From contig NC_088201.1 in NCBI RefSeq assembly GCF_037126465.1, positions 141,548,376-141,612,375 on the forward strand: a stretch of 64,000 bases of DNA. The letters run 5' to 3'. This stretch comes from Ornithodoros turicata (Eukaryota > Arthropoda > Arachnida > Ixodida > Argasidae). Position 1 is the stretch's first letter; each line of letters opens with the position of its first letter. Under the pieces are notes generated by a model that saw nothing but the letters and a program-made list of their open reading frames with translations, was not told the DNA's origin and made no database searches. Positions 30,449-41,900 of this stretch are shown piece after piece. Position numbers and translations under genes: made by a program.

Positions 30449-31280
30449 CTCTAGGATATCCATTTAGCTTGTCCTCGTTCGGCCTGACCGTGCTGGACTC
30501 CACCTTGAACCCGATGAGTTCGATGCTGTTGGTAACCAACTGCATCTTCCGGGGATTGACAGTCAATCCTGCAGCCTGCATGCGTCGTAACCCCATTTTC
30601 AAATGAGAAAGGTGTTCCTGGAATGTACGTGAAAAAATTACTACGTCATCCATGCACTCCATAGCGAAATTGTATTTCGCATCGCCAAGCACCGGGTCCA
30701 TCACTTGCTGAAAACTAGCGGGGGAATTAGACAATCCAAAGGGTAGTATGACAAATTCGAATAATCCCCTGCGACAGGTGAATGCTGTTTTCTCAACATC
30801 ATTCGGTGCAATCAGAATCTGCAGGGAGCCTCTACTGCAGTCCAAAGTTGTAAACACGTGGGCGGATCCCAACGAATACATGATCGAGTCTATCGAGGGA
30901 AAAGGGTACGGATCTCTTACCGTCACCTCGTTCATTGGGCGGTAATCCACGCACAACCTTGCGGTTCCACCCTTTTTCGGCGCAAGAACCACCGGAAAAC
31001 CCCACGGGCTGCGGGAAGGTCTCACAGCACCAGTTTCGATCATTTCATCCAGCGCAGCATCGAGGAGCTTGCGCTTATGCACGCTCACAGGCCGAGGGTT
31101 ACATCGCCAAGGCCTTGCGCCGCCGGTTTCTATCCGCTGCTCCAATGCATGGGTTAGACCTGGTCTCTCTGTGAACATACAGGAGAATTGCCGCAATGCT
31201 TTAGCGAGCATGCGTCGCTGGTCTGGGCTTCCTGGAAATCGTTTCAGGGCCTCCTCCAAAACAGTGGGTACAACCGTCAC
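30449..31280 (-). pseudogene. pol: Gypsy reverse transcriptase
   Basis: Motifs in order: ETGAVRPSRSPWGFPVVLAP, RLCVDYRPMNEVTVRDPYP, motif A VFTTLDCSRGSLQI, motif B region FVILPFGLSNSPASFQQVM and motif C MECMDDVVIF. The usual Y of YxDD is cysteine here, and the usual GYWQI after motif A is GSLQI, so catalysis is doubtful even before the frame is lost. The frame runs to the MITE at 30448. The upstream part (PTVLEEALKRFPGSPDQRR) is the RT connection to the protease. Confidence 0.88.
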
Positions 31281-31786
31281 TGGGAAAATAGCTCAACGGG
31301 CGTAGATTGTCCAGCTCCGGAATCCTGGGTCTCCTCACCAGTCCGGTTCTGCTCCGTTTCCGGCGTTGTCCACTCCATGAAGGGATAGAGGGTACCGCTT
31401 GCATGCTGGTAGCCTAAGCGACGTAAGTCCATCCGGATAATGAAGTCGCGCCCCAGGATCATCAGTCCCGCCAATCCGGGCAGGTAGATGAAGCGTTGTC
31501 TGACACGTTGTCCATCGACGGTCAAGGTGAGACGTGCTGCTCCTCCGGCTGATACCACTGCATCTGATGCAAGCCTTAGGCAGGTCCGGGTTGTCCGTAC
31601 GGAAATGTTCCGCTCCCGGCACCAATCGTGGATGGTGCCACCTATCAGGGACACAGCCGCTCCAGTGTCCACCAAAGCTACAACGTCCTTACCCAGAACG
31701 CACGCCACGATAAACGGTCCAATGTTGCATATGTCATCCTGCGCTCGACATGCGAGCGGGACAGAGGCAACTATGTTATCAGACAA
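31277..31786 (-). pseudogene. pol: Gypsy aspartic protease
   Basis: VVALVDTGAAVSLIGG carries the D-T-G active site, and LAGLMILGRDFIIRMDL is the conserved ILG-x-DF flap-proximal motif. About 170 residues. The domain frame itself is open, but gag and RT are in different frames. It normally processes the polyprotein in the particle. Confidence 0.87.
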
Positions 31787-31860
31787 GATAACATGGTTAG
31801 AATTCGCTTGCCCTTTATCGACGTTTTCAGCAGCCGACGACAGAACTGAGTCATTCCCAA

Positions 31861-32217
31861 TTACCGCCGCCGGCGTCCCGGGTTTCCCTGCGGGTGTTGT
31901 CTGGAGGTGGTAGTGGTCTGCTGCGGGCAGTTACGACGAAAATGACCGCGTTCGCCGCAACCGTAACAACGGGGTTGTGTTCCAGCGTTATTACCTGCTC
32001 GCGAGTCGCGCCTGTCCTGCCGCGGTGCATGACGTGCATCATCGGCTTCGCGCTCACGCGGCTCTGCTAGTGCCGACCTCGCTCGGTTCCTATGATCATA
32101 TGCAAATGGATCCAAAGAACGATATACCGGTCCGGCACACAAACCGCCGTGTGTTCCAACAGTCCCGCCGGGGTTTAGTTCCGTTCTAACGACTGTCTCA
32201 GCCCGTTCCATGCGCAA
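31861..32217 (-). pseudogene. gag: Gypsy gag zinc knuckle
   Basis: An Arg-rich region ends in CYGCGERGHFRRNC, a perfect CX2CX4HX4C nucleocapsid knuckle, followed by a Gln/Thr/Pro-rich tail. The frame overlaps but differs from the capsid frame at 32175-32729, showing a frameshift. Confidence 0.85.
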
Positions 32218-32905
32218 CTAGGCTCCAGTGTTTGTTCCGGACTAGGCGGTGGGCAATACTGCAATTCCGCCAACAAATCTGCTTGGATGACACGGGCTCC
32301 CTTAGCAAGGTCATCGAGCGAAGAAAAGCTTCGCCCGCGCAAATAAGGCTTAAAACGAGGGTGGCATTGGCGAATAACGCGGGCCACTTTCTCGGTTTCT
32401 GTCGCAAGCGGTTCGGCTCTGCGATACAGCTCTTGGGTTGCCCGGGTATATTCCAACAGGCTCTCCTCCACGTGCTGCCTTCGGGTCATGCGTTCCTCAC
32501 GCATACACATTGCGTAATCCGGGGGCAAAAGTTCCTCCCGAAACCGCCGCTGAAATTCAGTCATAGACGGAAATGCGGGTTGAGACCGGCGCCACACAGC
32601 AGCTGAGCTTACCAATGTAACGGGTAGTCTCTGGCGCAGAACGGCTTCGTCGGTTGCTCCAACGGCTGTCTGGTAAGCCTCCAGGTCGGCAAGGAAATCT
32701 TCGACGGACTTGGCGTCGCTAGCCCGCAAATGTCGGTACCGACAGGTTCAGGCGTAGCGGTGGTTCCGAGGAAAGCTGTGCGGCGGACGTGCTACTGGCA
32801 AGATGTCGCGACAATAAAGTGCAGAGAGCTGTCATCTGCCGAAGCAGGTCCTCCGCTACTGGCGTGTCGTCCTTGTAGGCGGGCTCGAGATGCGTCTTGA
32901 GCGCG
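32175..32905 (-). pseudogene. gag: Gypsy gag capsid region, 5'-truncated
   Basis: Typical retrotransposon gag segments: KSVEDFLADLEAYQTAVGAT, WRRSQPAFPSMTEFQRRFRE and EESLLEYTRATQELYRRAEP. A one-base insertion near 32732 separates it from the upstream segment LNLSVPTFAG. The gene meets satellite A near 32905, leaving no start codon or 5' LTR. Confidence 0.83.
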
Positions 32906-35900
32906 TGGTCTGGCCAAGTCCAAACGACAGAATGTTGCCGCACCCCCCCCCCCCGTCCAAAAACGCACAAGGAAAGCCTCTGCTACCCGCGATATCTTTT
33001 TTGCAGTTCCAATCACTTCAGCGCGTGGTCTGGCTAAGTCTTAACGACAGAATGTTGCCGCAGCCCACCCACCCCCGTCCAAAAACGCACACGAAAACAC
33101 TGGGCTACCCGCGATATCTTCTTTGCAATTCCAGTCACTTCAGCGCGTAGTCGGGCTAAGTCTAAACCACAGAATGTTGCCGCAGCCCCCCTCCCCCCGT
33201 CCAAACACGCACACGAAAAGCCTGGGCTACCCGCGATATCTTTTTGTTGTTTGCAGTTCCAGTCACTTCAGCGCGTGGTCGGGCTAAGTCTAAACGACAG
33301 AATGTTGCCGCACCCCCCCCCCCCCGTCCAAAAACGCTCACGAAAAGCCTGGGCTACCCGAGATATCTTTTTTGTTGTTTGCAGTTCCAGTCACTTCAGC
33401 GCGTGGTCGGGCTAAGTCTAAACGACAGAATGTTGCCGTAGCCCCCCCCCCCCCCCGTCCAAAAACGCACACGAAAAGCCTGGGCTACCCGCGATACCTT
33501 CTTTGCAATTCCAATCACTTCAGCGCGTGGTCTGGCTAAGTCTAAACGACAGAATGTTGCCGCAGCCCCCCTTCCCCCGTCCAAACACGCACACGAAAAG
33601 CCTCTGCTACCCGCGATATCTTTTTTGCACAGTTCCAATCACTGCAGCGCGTCGTCCGGCAAAGCCTAAACGACGAAATCTCGCCGCAGCCCCCCTTCCA
33701 TACACGCACACGAAAAGCCTGGGCTACCCGCCATATCTTTTTTGCAGTTCCAATCACTTCAACGCGTGGTCTGGCTAAGTCTAAACGACACAATGTTGCC
33801 GCAGCCCCCCCCCCCCGTCCAAAAACGCACACGAAAAGCCTGGGCTACCCGCGATATCTTCTTTGCAATTCCAGTCACTTCAGCGCGTCGTCGGGCTAAG
33901 TCTAAACCACAGAATGTTGCCGCAGCCCCCCCCCCCCCGTCCAAACACGCACACGAAAAGCCTGGGCTACCCGCGATACCTTTTTTGCACAGTTCCAATC
34001 ACTTCAGCGCGTGGTCGGGCTGTCTGAACGACAGAATGTTGCCGCAGCCCCCCCCCCCGTCCATAAACGCACACGAAAACCCTGGGCTACCCGCGATATC
34101 TTCTTTGCAATTCCAGTCACTTCAGCGCGTCGTCGGGCTAAGTCTAAACCACAGAATGTTGCCGCAGCCCCTCCCCCCCCCCCGTCCAAACACGCACACG
34201 AAAAGCCTGGGCTACCCGCGATATCTTTTTTGCACAGTTCCAATCACTTCAGCGCGTGGTCGGGCTGTCTAAACGACAGAATGTTGCCGCAGCCCCCCCC
34301 CCCCCGTTCATAAACGCACACGAAAACCCTGGGCTACCCGCGATATCTTCTTTGCAATTCCAGTCACTTCAGCGCGTCGTCGGGCTAAGTCTAAACTACA
34401 GAATGTTGCCGCAGCCCCCCCCCCGTCCATAAACGCACACGAAAACCCTGGGCTACCCGCGATATCTTCTTTGCAATTCCAGTCACTTCAGCGCGTCGTC
34501 GGGCTAAGTCTAAACCACAGAATGTTGCCGCAGCCCCCCCCCCCCCGTCCAAACACGCACACGAAAACCCTGGGCTACCCGCGATATCTTCTTTGCAATT
34601 CCAGTCACTTCAGCGCGTCGTCGGGCTATGTCTAAACCACAGAATGTTGCCGCAGCCCCCCCCCCCCCGTCCATAAACGCACACGAAAACCCTGGGCTAC
34701 CCGCGATATCTTCTTTGCAATTCCAGTCACTTCAGCGCGTGGTCGGGCTAAGTCTAAATCACAGAATGTTGCCGCAGCCCCCCCCCCCCCCGTCCAAACA
34801 CGCACACGAAAACCCTGGGCTACCCGCGATATCTTCTTTGCAATTCCAGTCACTTCAGCGCGTGGTCGGGCTAAGTCTAAATCACAGAATGTTGCCGCAG
34901 CCCCCCCCCCCCCCCCCGTCCAAACACGCACACGAAAACCCTGGGCTACCCGCGATATCTTCTTTGCAATTCCAGTCACTTCAGCGCGTCGTCGGGCTAA
35001 GTCTAAACCACAGAATGTTGCCGCAGCCCCCCCCGTCCATAAACGCACACGAAAACCCTGGGCTACCCGCGATATCTTCTTTGCAATTCCTGTCACTTCA
35101 GCGCGTCGTCGGGCTATGTCTAAACCACAGAATGTTGCCGCAGCCCCCCCCCCCCGTCCATAAACGCACACGAAAACCCTGGGCTACCCGCGATATCTTC
35201 TTTGCAATTCCAGTCACTTCAGCGCGTGGTCGGCCTAAGTCTAAACCACAGAATGTTGCCGCAGCCCCCCCCCCCCCCCGTCCAAACACGCACACGAAAA
35301 CCCTGGGCTACCCGCGATATCTTCTTTGCAATTCCAGTCACTTCAGCGCGTCGTCGGGCTAAGTCTAAACCACAGAATGTTGCCGCAGCCCCCCCCCCGT
35401 CCAAACACGCACACGAAAACCCTGGGCTACCCGCGATATCTTCTTTGCAATTCCAGTCACTTCAGCGCGTCGTCGGGCTATGTCTAAACCACAGAATGTT
35501 GCCGCAGCCCCCCCCCCGTCCATAAACGCACGCGAAAACCCTGGGCTACCCGCGATATCTTCTTTGCAATTCCAGTCACTTCAGCGCGTGGTCGGGCTAA
35601 GTCTAAACCACAGAATGTTGCCGCAGCCCCCCCCCCGTCCAAACACGCACACGAAAACCCTGGGCTACCCGCGATATCTTCTTTGCAATTCCAGTCACTT
35701 CAGCGCGTGGTCGGGCTAAGTCTAAATCACAGAATGTTGCCGCAGCCCCCCCCCCCCCCCGTCCAAACACGCACACGAAAACCCTGGGCTACCCGCGATA
35801 TCTTCTTTGCAATTCCAGTCACTTCAGCGCGTGGTCGGGCTAAGTCTAAACCACAGAATGTTGCCGCAGCCCCCCCCCCGTCCATAAACGCACACGAAAA

Positions 35901-38900
35901 CCCTGGGCTACCCGCGATATCTTCTTTGCAATTCCAGTCACTTCAGCGCGTGGTCGGGCTAAGTCTAAACCACAGAATGTTGCCGCAGCCCCCCCCCCGT
36001 CCAAACACGCACACGAAAACCCTGGGCTACCCGCGATATCTTCTTTGCAATTCCAGTCACTTCAGCGCGTCGTCGGGCTAAGTCTAAACCACAGAATGTT
36101 GCCGCAGCCCCCCCCCCCCCCCGTCCAAACACGCACACGAAAACCCTGGGCTACCCGCGATATCTTCTTTGCAATTCCAGTCACTTCAGCGCGTCGTCGG
36201 GCTAAGTCTAAACCACAGAATGTTGCCGCAGCCCCCCCCCCCCCCGTCCAAACACGCACACGAAAACCCTGGGCTACCCGCGATATCTTCTTTGCAATTC
36301 CAGTCACTTCAGCGCGTCGTCGGGCTAAGTCTAAACCACAGAATGTTGCCGCAGCCCCCCCCCCCCCGTCCAAACACGCACACGAAAACCCTGGGCTACC
36401 CGCGATATCTTCTTTGCAATTCCAGTCACTTCAGCGCGTCGTCGGGCTAAGTCTAAACCACAGAATGTTGCCGCTGCCCCCCCCCCCCGTCCATAAACGC
36501 ACACGAAAACCCTGGGCTACCCGCGATATCTTTGCAATTCCAGTCACTTCAGCGCGTCGTCGGGCTAAGTCTAAACCACAGAATGTTGCTGCAGCCCCCT
36601 CCCCCCGTCCAAACACGCACACGAAAGGCCTCTGCTACCCGCGATATCTTTTTTGCACAGTTCCAATCACTGCAGCGCGTGGTCGGGCTAAGTCTAAACG
36701 ACAGAATGTTGCCGCACCCCCCCCCCCCGTCCAAACACGCACACAAAAAGCCTGGGCTACCCGCGATATCTTTTTTGCACTGTTCCAATCACTTCAGCGC
36801 GTGGTCGGGCTGTCTGAACGACAGAATGTTGCCGCAGCCCCCCCCCCCCCCCGTCCAAAAACGCACACGAAAACCCTGGGCCACCCGCGATATCTTTTTT
36901 GCAGTTCCAATCACTTCAGCGCGTGGTTTGGCTAAGCCTAAACGAGAGAATGTTGCCGCAGCCCCCCCCCCCCCGTCCATACATGCACACGAAAAGCCTG
37001 GGCTACCCGCGATATCTTTTTTGCAGTTCCAATCACTTCAGCGCGTGGTCTGGCTAAGCCTAAACGAGAGAATGTTGCCGCAGCCCCGCCCCCCCCCGTC
37101 CAAAAACGCACAAGGAAAGCCTCTGCTACCGGCGATGTCTTTTTTGCACAGTTCCAATCAGTTCAGCACGTCGTCCGGCATAGCCTAAACGACGAAATCT
37201 CGCCGCAGCCCCCCCTCCCCGTCCATACACGCACACGAAAAGCCTGGGCTACCCGCCATATCTTTTTTGCAGTTCCAGTCACTTCAGCGAGTGGTCTGGC
37301 TAAGTCTGAACGACAGAATGTTGCCGCAGCCCCCCCCCCCCCGTCCAAAAACGCACAAGGAAAGCCTCTGCTACCCGCGATATCTTTTTTGCAGTTCCAA
37401 TCACTTCAGCGCGTGGTCTGGCTAAGTCTGAACGACAGAATGTTGCCGCAGCCCCCCCCCCGTCCATACATGCACACGAAAAGCCTGGGCTACCCGCGAT
37501 ATCTTTTTTGCAGTTCCAATCACTTCAGCGCGTGGTCTGGCTAAGTCTCAACGACAGAATGTTGCCGCAGCCCCCCCCCCCCCCCGTCCAAAAACGCACA
37601 AGGAAAGCCTCTGCTACCCGTGATATCTTTTTTGCAGTTGCAATCACTTCAGCGCGTGGTCTGGCTAAGTCTGAACGACAGAATGTTGCCGCAGCCCCCC
37701 CCCCCCCGTCCATACATGCACACGAAAAGCCTGGGCTACCCGCGATATCTTTTTTGCAGTTCCAATCACTTCAGCGCGTGGTCTGGCTAAGCCTAAACGA
37801 CAGAATTTTGCCGCAGCCCCCCCCCCCCGTCCAAACACGCACACGAAAAACCTCTGCTACCGGCGATGTCTTTTTTGCACAGTTCCAATCACTGCAGCGC
37901 GTCGTCCGGCGAAACCTAAACGACGAAATCTCGCCGCAGCCCCCCCTCCCCGTTCATACACGCACACGAAAAGCCTGGGCTACCCGCCATATCTTTTTTG
38001 CAGTTCCAATCACTTCAGCGCGTGGTCTGGCTAAGTCTAAACGACAGAATTTTGCCGCAGCCCCCCCCCCCCCCCCGTCCAAACACGCACACGAAAAACC
38101 TCTGCTACCGGCGATGTCTTTTTTGCACAGTTCCAATCACTGCAGCGCGTCGTCCGGCAAAATCTAAACGACGAAATCTCGCCGCAGCCCCCCCTCCCCG
38201 TTCATACACGCACACGAAAAGCCTGGGCTACCCGCCATATCTTTTTTGCAGTTCCAATCACTTCAGCGCGTGGTCTGGCTAAGTCTAAACGACAGAATTT
38301 TGCCGCAGCCCCCCCCCCCCCCCCGTCCAAACACGCACACGAAAAACCTCTGCTACCGGCGATGTCTTTTTTGCACAGTTCCAATCACTGCAGCGCGTCG
38401 TCCGGCAAAACCTAAACGACGAAATCTCGCCGCAGCCCCCCCTCCCCGTTCATACACGCACACGAAAAGCCTGGGCTACCCGCCATATCTTTTTTGCAGT
38501 TCCAATCACTTCAGCGCGTGGTCTGGCTAAGTCTAAACGACAGAATTTTGCCGCAGCCCCCCCCCCCCGTCCAAACACGCACACGAAAAACCTCTGCTAC
38601 CGGCGATGTCTTTTTTGCACAGTTCCAATCACTGCAGCGCGTCGTCCGGCAAAACCTAAACGACGAAATCTGGCCGCAGCCCCCCCTCCCCGTTTATACA
38701 CGCACACGAAAAACCTCTGCTACCGGCGATGTCTTTTTTGCACAGTTCCAATCACTGCAGCGCGTCGTCCGGCAAAACCTAAACGACGAAATCTGGCCGC
38801 AGCCCCCCCCCCCGTCCAAACACGCACACGAAAAACCTCTGCTACCGGCGATGTCTTTTTTGCACAGTTCCAATCACTGCAGCGCGTCGTCCGGCAAAAC

Positions 38901-41900
38901 CTAAACGACGAAATCTCGCCGCAGCCCCCCCTCCCCGTTCATACACGCACACGAAAAGCCTGGGCTACCCGCCATATCTTTTTTGCAGTTCCAATCACTT
39001 CAGCGCGTGGTCTGGCTAAGTCTAAACGACAGAATTTTGCCGCAGCCCCCCCCCCCCCCCCGTCCAAACACGCACACGAAAAACCTCTGCTACCGGCGAT
39101 GTCTTTTTTGCACAGTTCCAATCACTGCAGCGCGTCGTCCGGCAAAACCTAAACGACGAAATCTGGCCGCAGCCCCCCCTCCCCGTTCATACACGCACAC
39201 GAAAAGCCTGGGCTACCCGCCATATCTTTTTTGCAGTTCCAATCACTTCAGCGCGTGGCCTGGCTAAGTCTAAACGACAGAATTTTGCCGCAGCCCCCCC
39301 CCCCCCGTCCAAACACGCACACGAAAAACCTCTGCTACCGGCGATGTCTTTTTTGCAGTTCCAATCACTTCAGCGCGTCGTCCGGCAAAGCCTAAACGAC
39401 GAAATCTCGCCGCAGCCCCCCCTCCCCGTCCATACACGCACACGAAAAGCCTGGGCTACCCGCCATATCTTTTTTGCATTTCCAATCACTTCAGCGCGTG
39501 GTCTGGCTAAGTCTAAATGACAGAATGTTGCCGCAGCCCCCCCGCGTCCAAAAACGCACAAGGAAAGCCTCTGCTACCGGCGATGTCTTTTTTGCACAGT
39601 TCCAATCAGTTCAGCACGTCGTCCGGCATAGCCTAAACGACGAAATCTCGCCGCAGCCCCCCCTCCCCGTCCATACACGCACACGAAAAGCCTGGGCTAC
39701 CCGCCATATCTTTTTTGCATTTCCAATCACTTCAGCGCGTGGTCTGGCTAAGTCTAAATGACAGAATGTTGCCGCAGCCCCCCCGCGTCCAAAAACGCAC
39801 AAGGAAAGCCTCTGCTACCGGCGATGTCTTTTTTGCACAGTTCCAATCAGTTCAGCACGTCGTCCGGCATAGCCTAAACGACGAAATCTCGCCGCAGCCC
39901 CCCCTCCCCGTCCATACACGCACACGAAAAGCCTGGGCTACCCGCCATATTTTTTTGCAGTTCCAATCACTTCAGCGCGTGGTCTGGCTAAGTCCAAACG
40001 ACAGAATGTTGCCGCAGCCCCCCCCCCCCTCCCCGTTCAAACACGCACAGGAAAAGCCTGGGCTACCCGCGATATCTTTTTGGCTTTTTGCAGTTCCGAT
40101 CACTTCAGCGCGTGGTCGGGCTAAGTCTAAACGACAGAATGTTGCCGCAGCCCCCCCCCCCCGTCCAAAAACGCACAAGGAAAGCCTCTGCTACCGGCGA
40201 TGTCTTTTTTGCACAGTTCCAATCACTGCAGCGCGTCGTCCGGCAAAGCCTAAACGACGAAATCTCGCCGCAGCCCCCCCCCCTCCCCGTCCGTACACGC
40301 ACACGAAAAGCCTGCGCTACCCGCGATATCTTTTTAGCACAGTTCTAATAACTTCAGCGCGTGGTCTGGCTAAGCCTAAACGACAGAATTTTGCCGCAGC
40401 CCCCCCCCCCCCCCCCCGTCCAAACACGCACACGAAAAACCTCTGCTACCCGCGATATCTTTTTTGCACAGTTCCAATCACTGCAGCGCGTCGTCCGGCA
40501 AAGCCTAAACGACGAAATCTCGCCGCAGCCCCCCCGTCCATACACGCACACGAAAAGCCTGGGCTACCGGCGATATCTTCTTTGCAATTCCAATCACTTC
40601 AGCGCGTGGTCCGGCTAAGTCTAAACGACACAATGTTCCCGCATCCCCCCCGTCCAAAAACGCACACGAAAAGCCTGGGCTACCGGCGATATCTTCTTTG
40701 CAATTCCAATCACTTCAGCGCGTGGTCGGGCTAAGTCTAAACCACAGAATGTTGCCGCAGCCCCCCTCCCCCCGTCCAAACACGCACACGAAAAGCCTGG
40801 GCTACCCGCGATATCTTTTTTGCACAGTTCCAATCACTTCAGCGCGTGGTCGGGCTAAGCCTAAACGACAGAATTTTGCCGCAGCCCCCCCCCCCCCCCC
40901 GTCCAAAAACGCACAAGGAAAGCCTCTGCTACCGGCGATGTCTTTTTTGCACAGTTCCAATCACTTCAGCGCGTCGTCTGGCTAAGTCTGAACGACAGAA
41001 TGTTGCCGCAGCGCCCCCCCCCCCGTCCAAACACGCACACGAAAAACCTCTGCTACCGGCGATGTCTTTTTTGCACAGTTCCAATCACTGCAGCGCGTCG
41101 TCCGGCAAAGCCTAAACGACGAAATCTCGCCGCAGCCCCCCCTCCCCGTCCATGCACGCACACGAAAAGCCTGGGCTACCCGCGATATCTTTTTTGCAGT
41201 TCCAATCACTTCAGCGCGTGGTCTGGCTAAGTCTAAACGAGAGAATGTTGCCGCAGCCCCCCCCCCCCCCCGTCCAAAAACGCACAAGGAAAGCCTCTGC
41301 TACCCGCGATATCTTTTTTGCACAGTTCCAATCACTGCAGCGCGTCGTCCGGCAAAGCCTAAACGACGAAATCTCGCCGCAGCCCCCCATCCATACACGC
41401 ACACGAAAAGCCTGGGCTACCCGCCATACCTTTTTTGCAGTTCCAATCACTTCAGCGTGTGGTCTGGCTAAGTCTAAACGACAGAATGTTGCCGCAGCCC
41501 CCCCCCCCCCCGTTCAAAAACGCACAAGGAAAGCCTCTGCTACCCACGATATCTTTTTTGCAGTTTCAATCACCCTAGCGCGTGGTCTGGCTAAGTCTAA
41601 ACGAGAGAATGTTGCCGCAGCCCCCCCCCCCCGTCCAAAAACGCACAAGGAAAGCCTCTGCTACCGGCGATGTCTTTTTTGCACAGTTCCAATCACTGCA
41701 GCGCGTCGTCCGGCAAAGCCTAAACGACGAAATCTCACCGCAGCCCCCCCTCCCCGTCCATACACGCACACGAAATGCCTGGGCTACCCGCCATATTTTT
41801 TTGCAGTTCCAATCACTTCAGCGCGTGGTCTGGCTAAGTCTGAACGACAGAATGTTGCCGCAGCCCCCACCCCCCGTCCAAAAACGCACAAGGAAAGTCT

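Larger units (their letters stand above)
27326..32905 (-). mobile_element. Decayed Gypsy LTR retrotransposon internal region
   Basis: On the minus strand the order gag, zinc knuckle, protease, RT, RNase H, integrase fits Gypsy (Ty3). The 5' end of gag stops at about 32905 where satellite A begins, so the 5' LTR and start of gag are lost. Pol is broken by a 410-bp hAT MITE (30039-30448) and several frameshifts. Confidence 0.9.

Noticed and set aside
32940..32953. C-tracts as simple assembly artefacts
   Set aside because: They occur at the same place in nearly every monomer with variable length, which argues for real biology, although exact lengths may be unreliable.
34632..35171. Minus-strand glycine-rich frames resembling low-complexity proteins
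   Set aside because: The glycine runs are translated G-tracts of satellite A; there is no gene structure.
34628..35362. Long plus-strand open frame (244 codons), proline- and serine-rich
   Set aside because: It lies wholly within satellite A and repeats with the monomer; C-tract length changes shift the frame from unit to unit. The same applies to frames at 36045-36935, 39715-40734 and 41152-42231.
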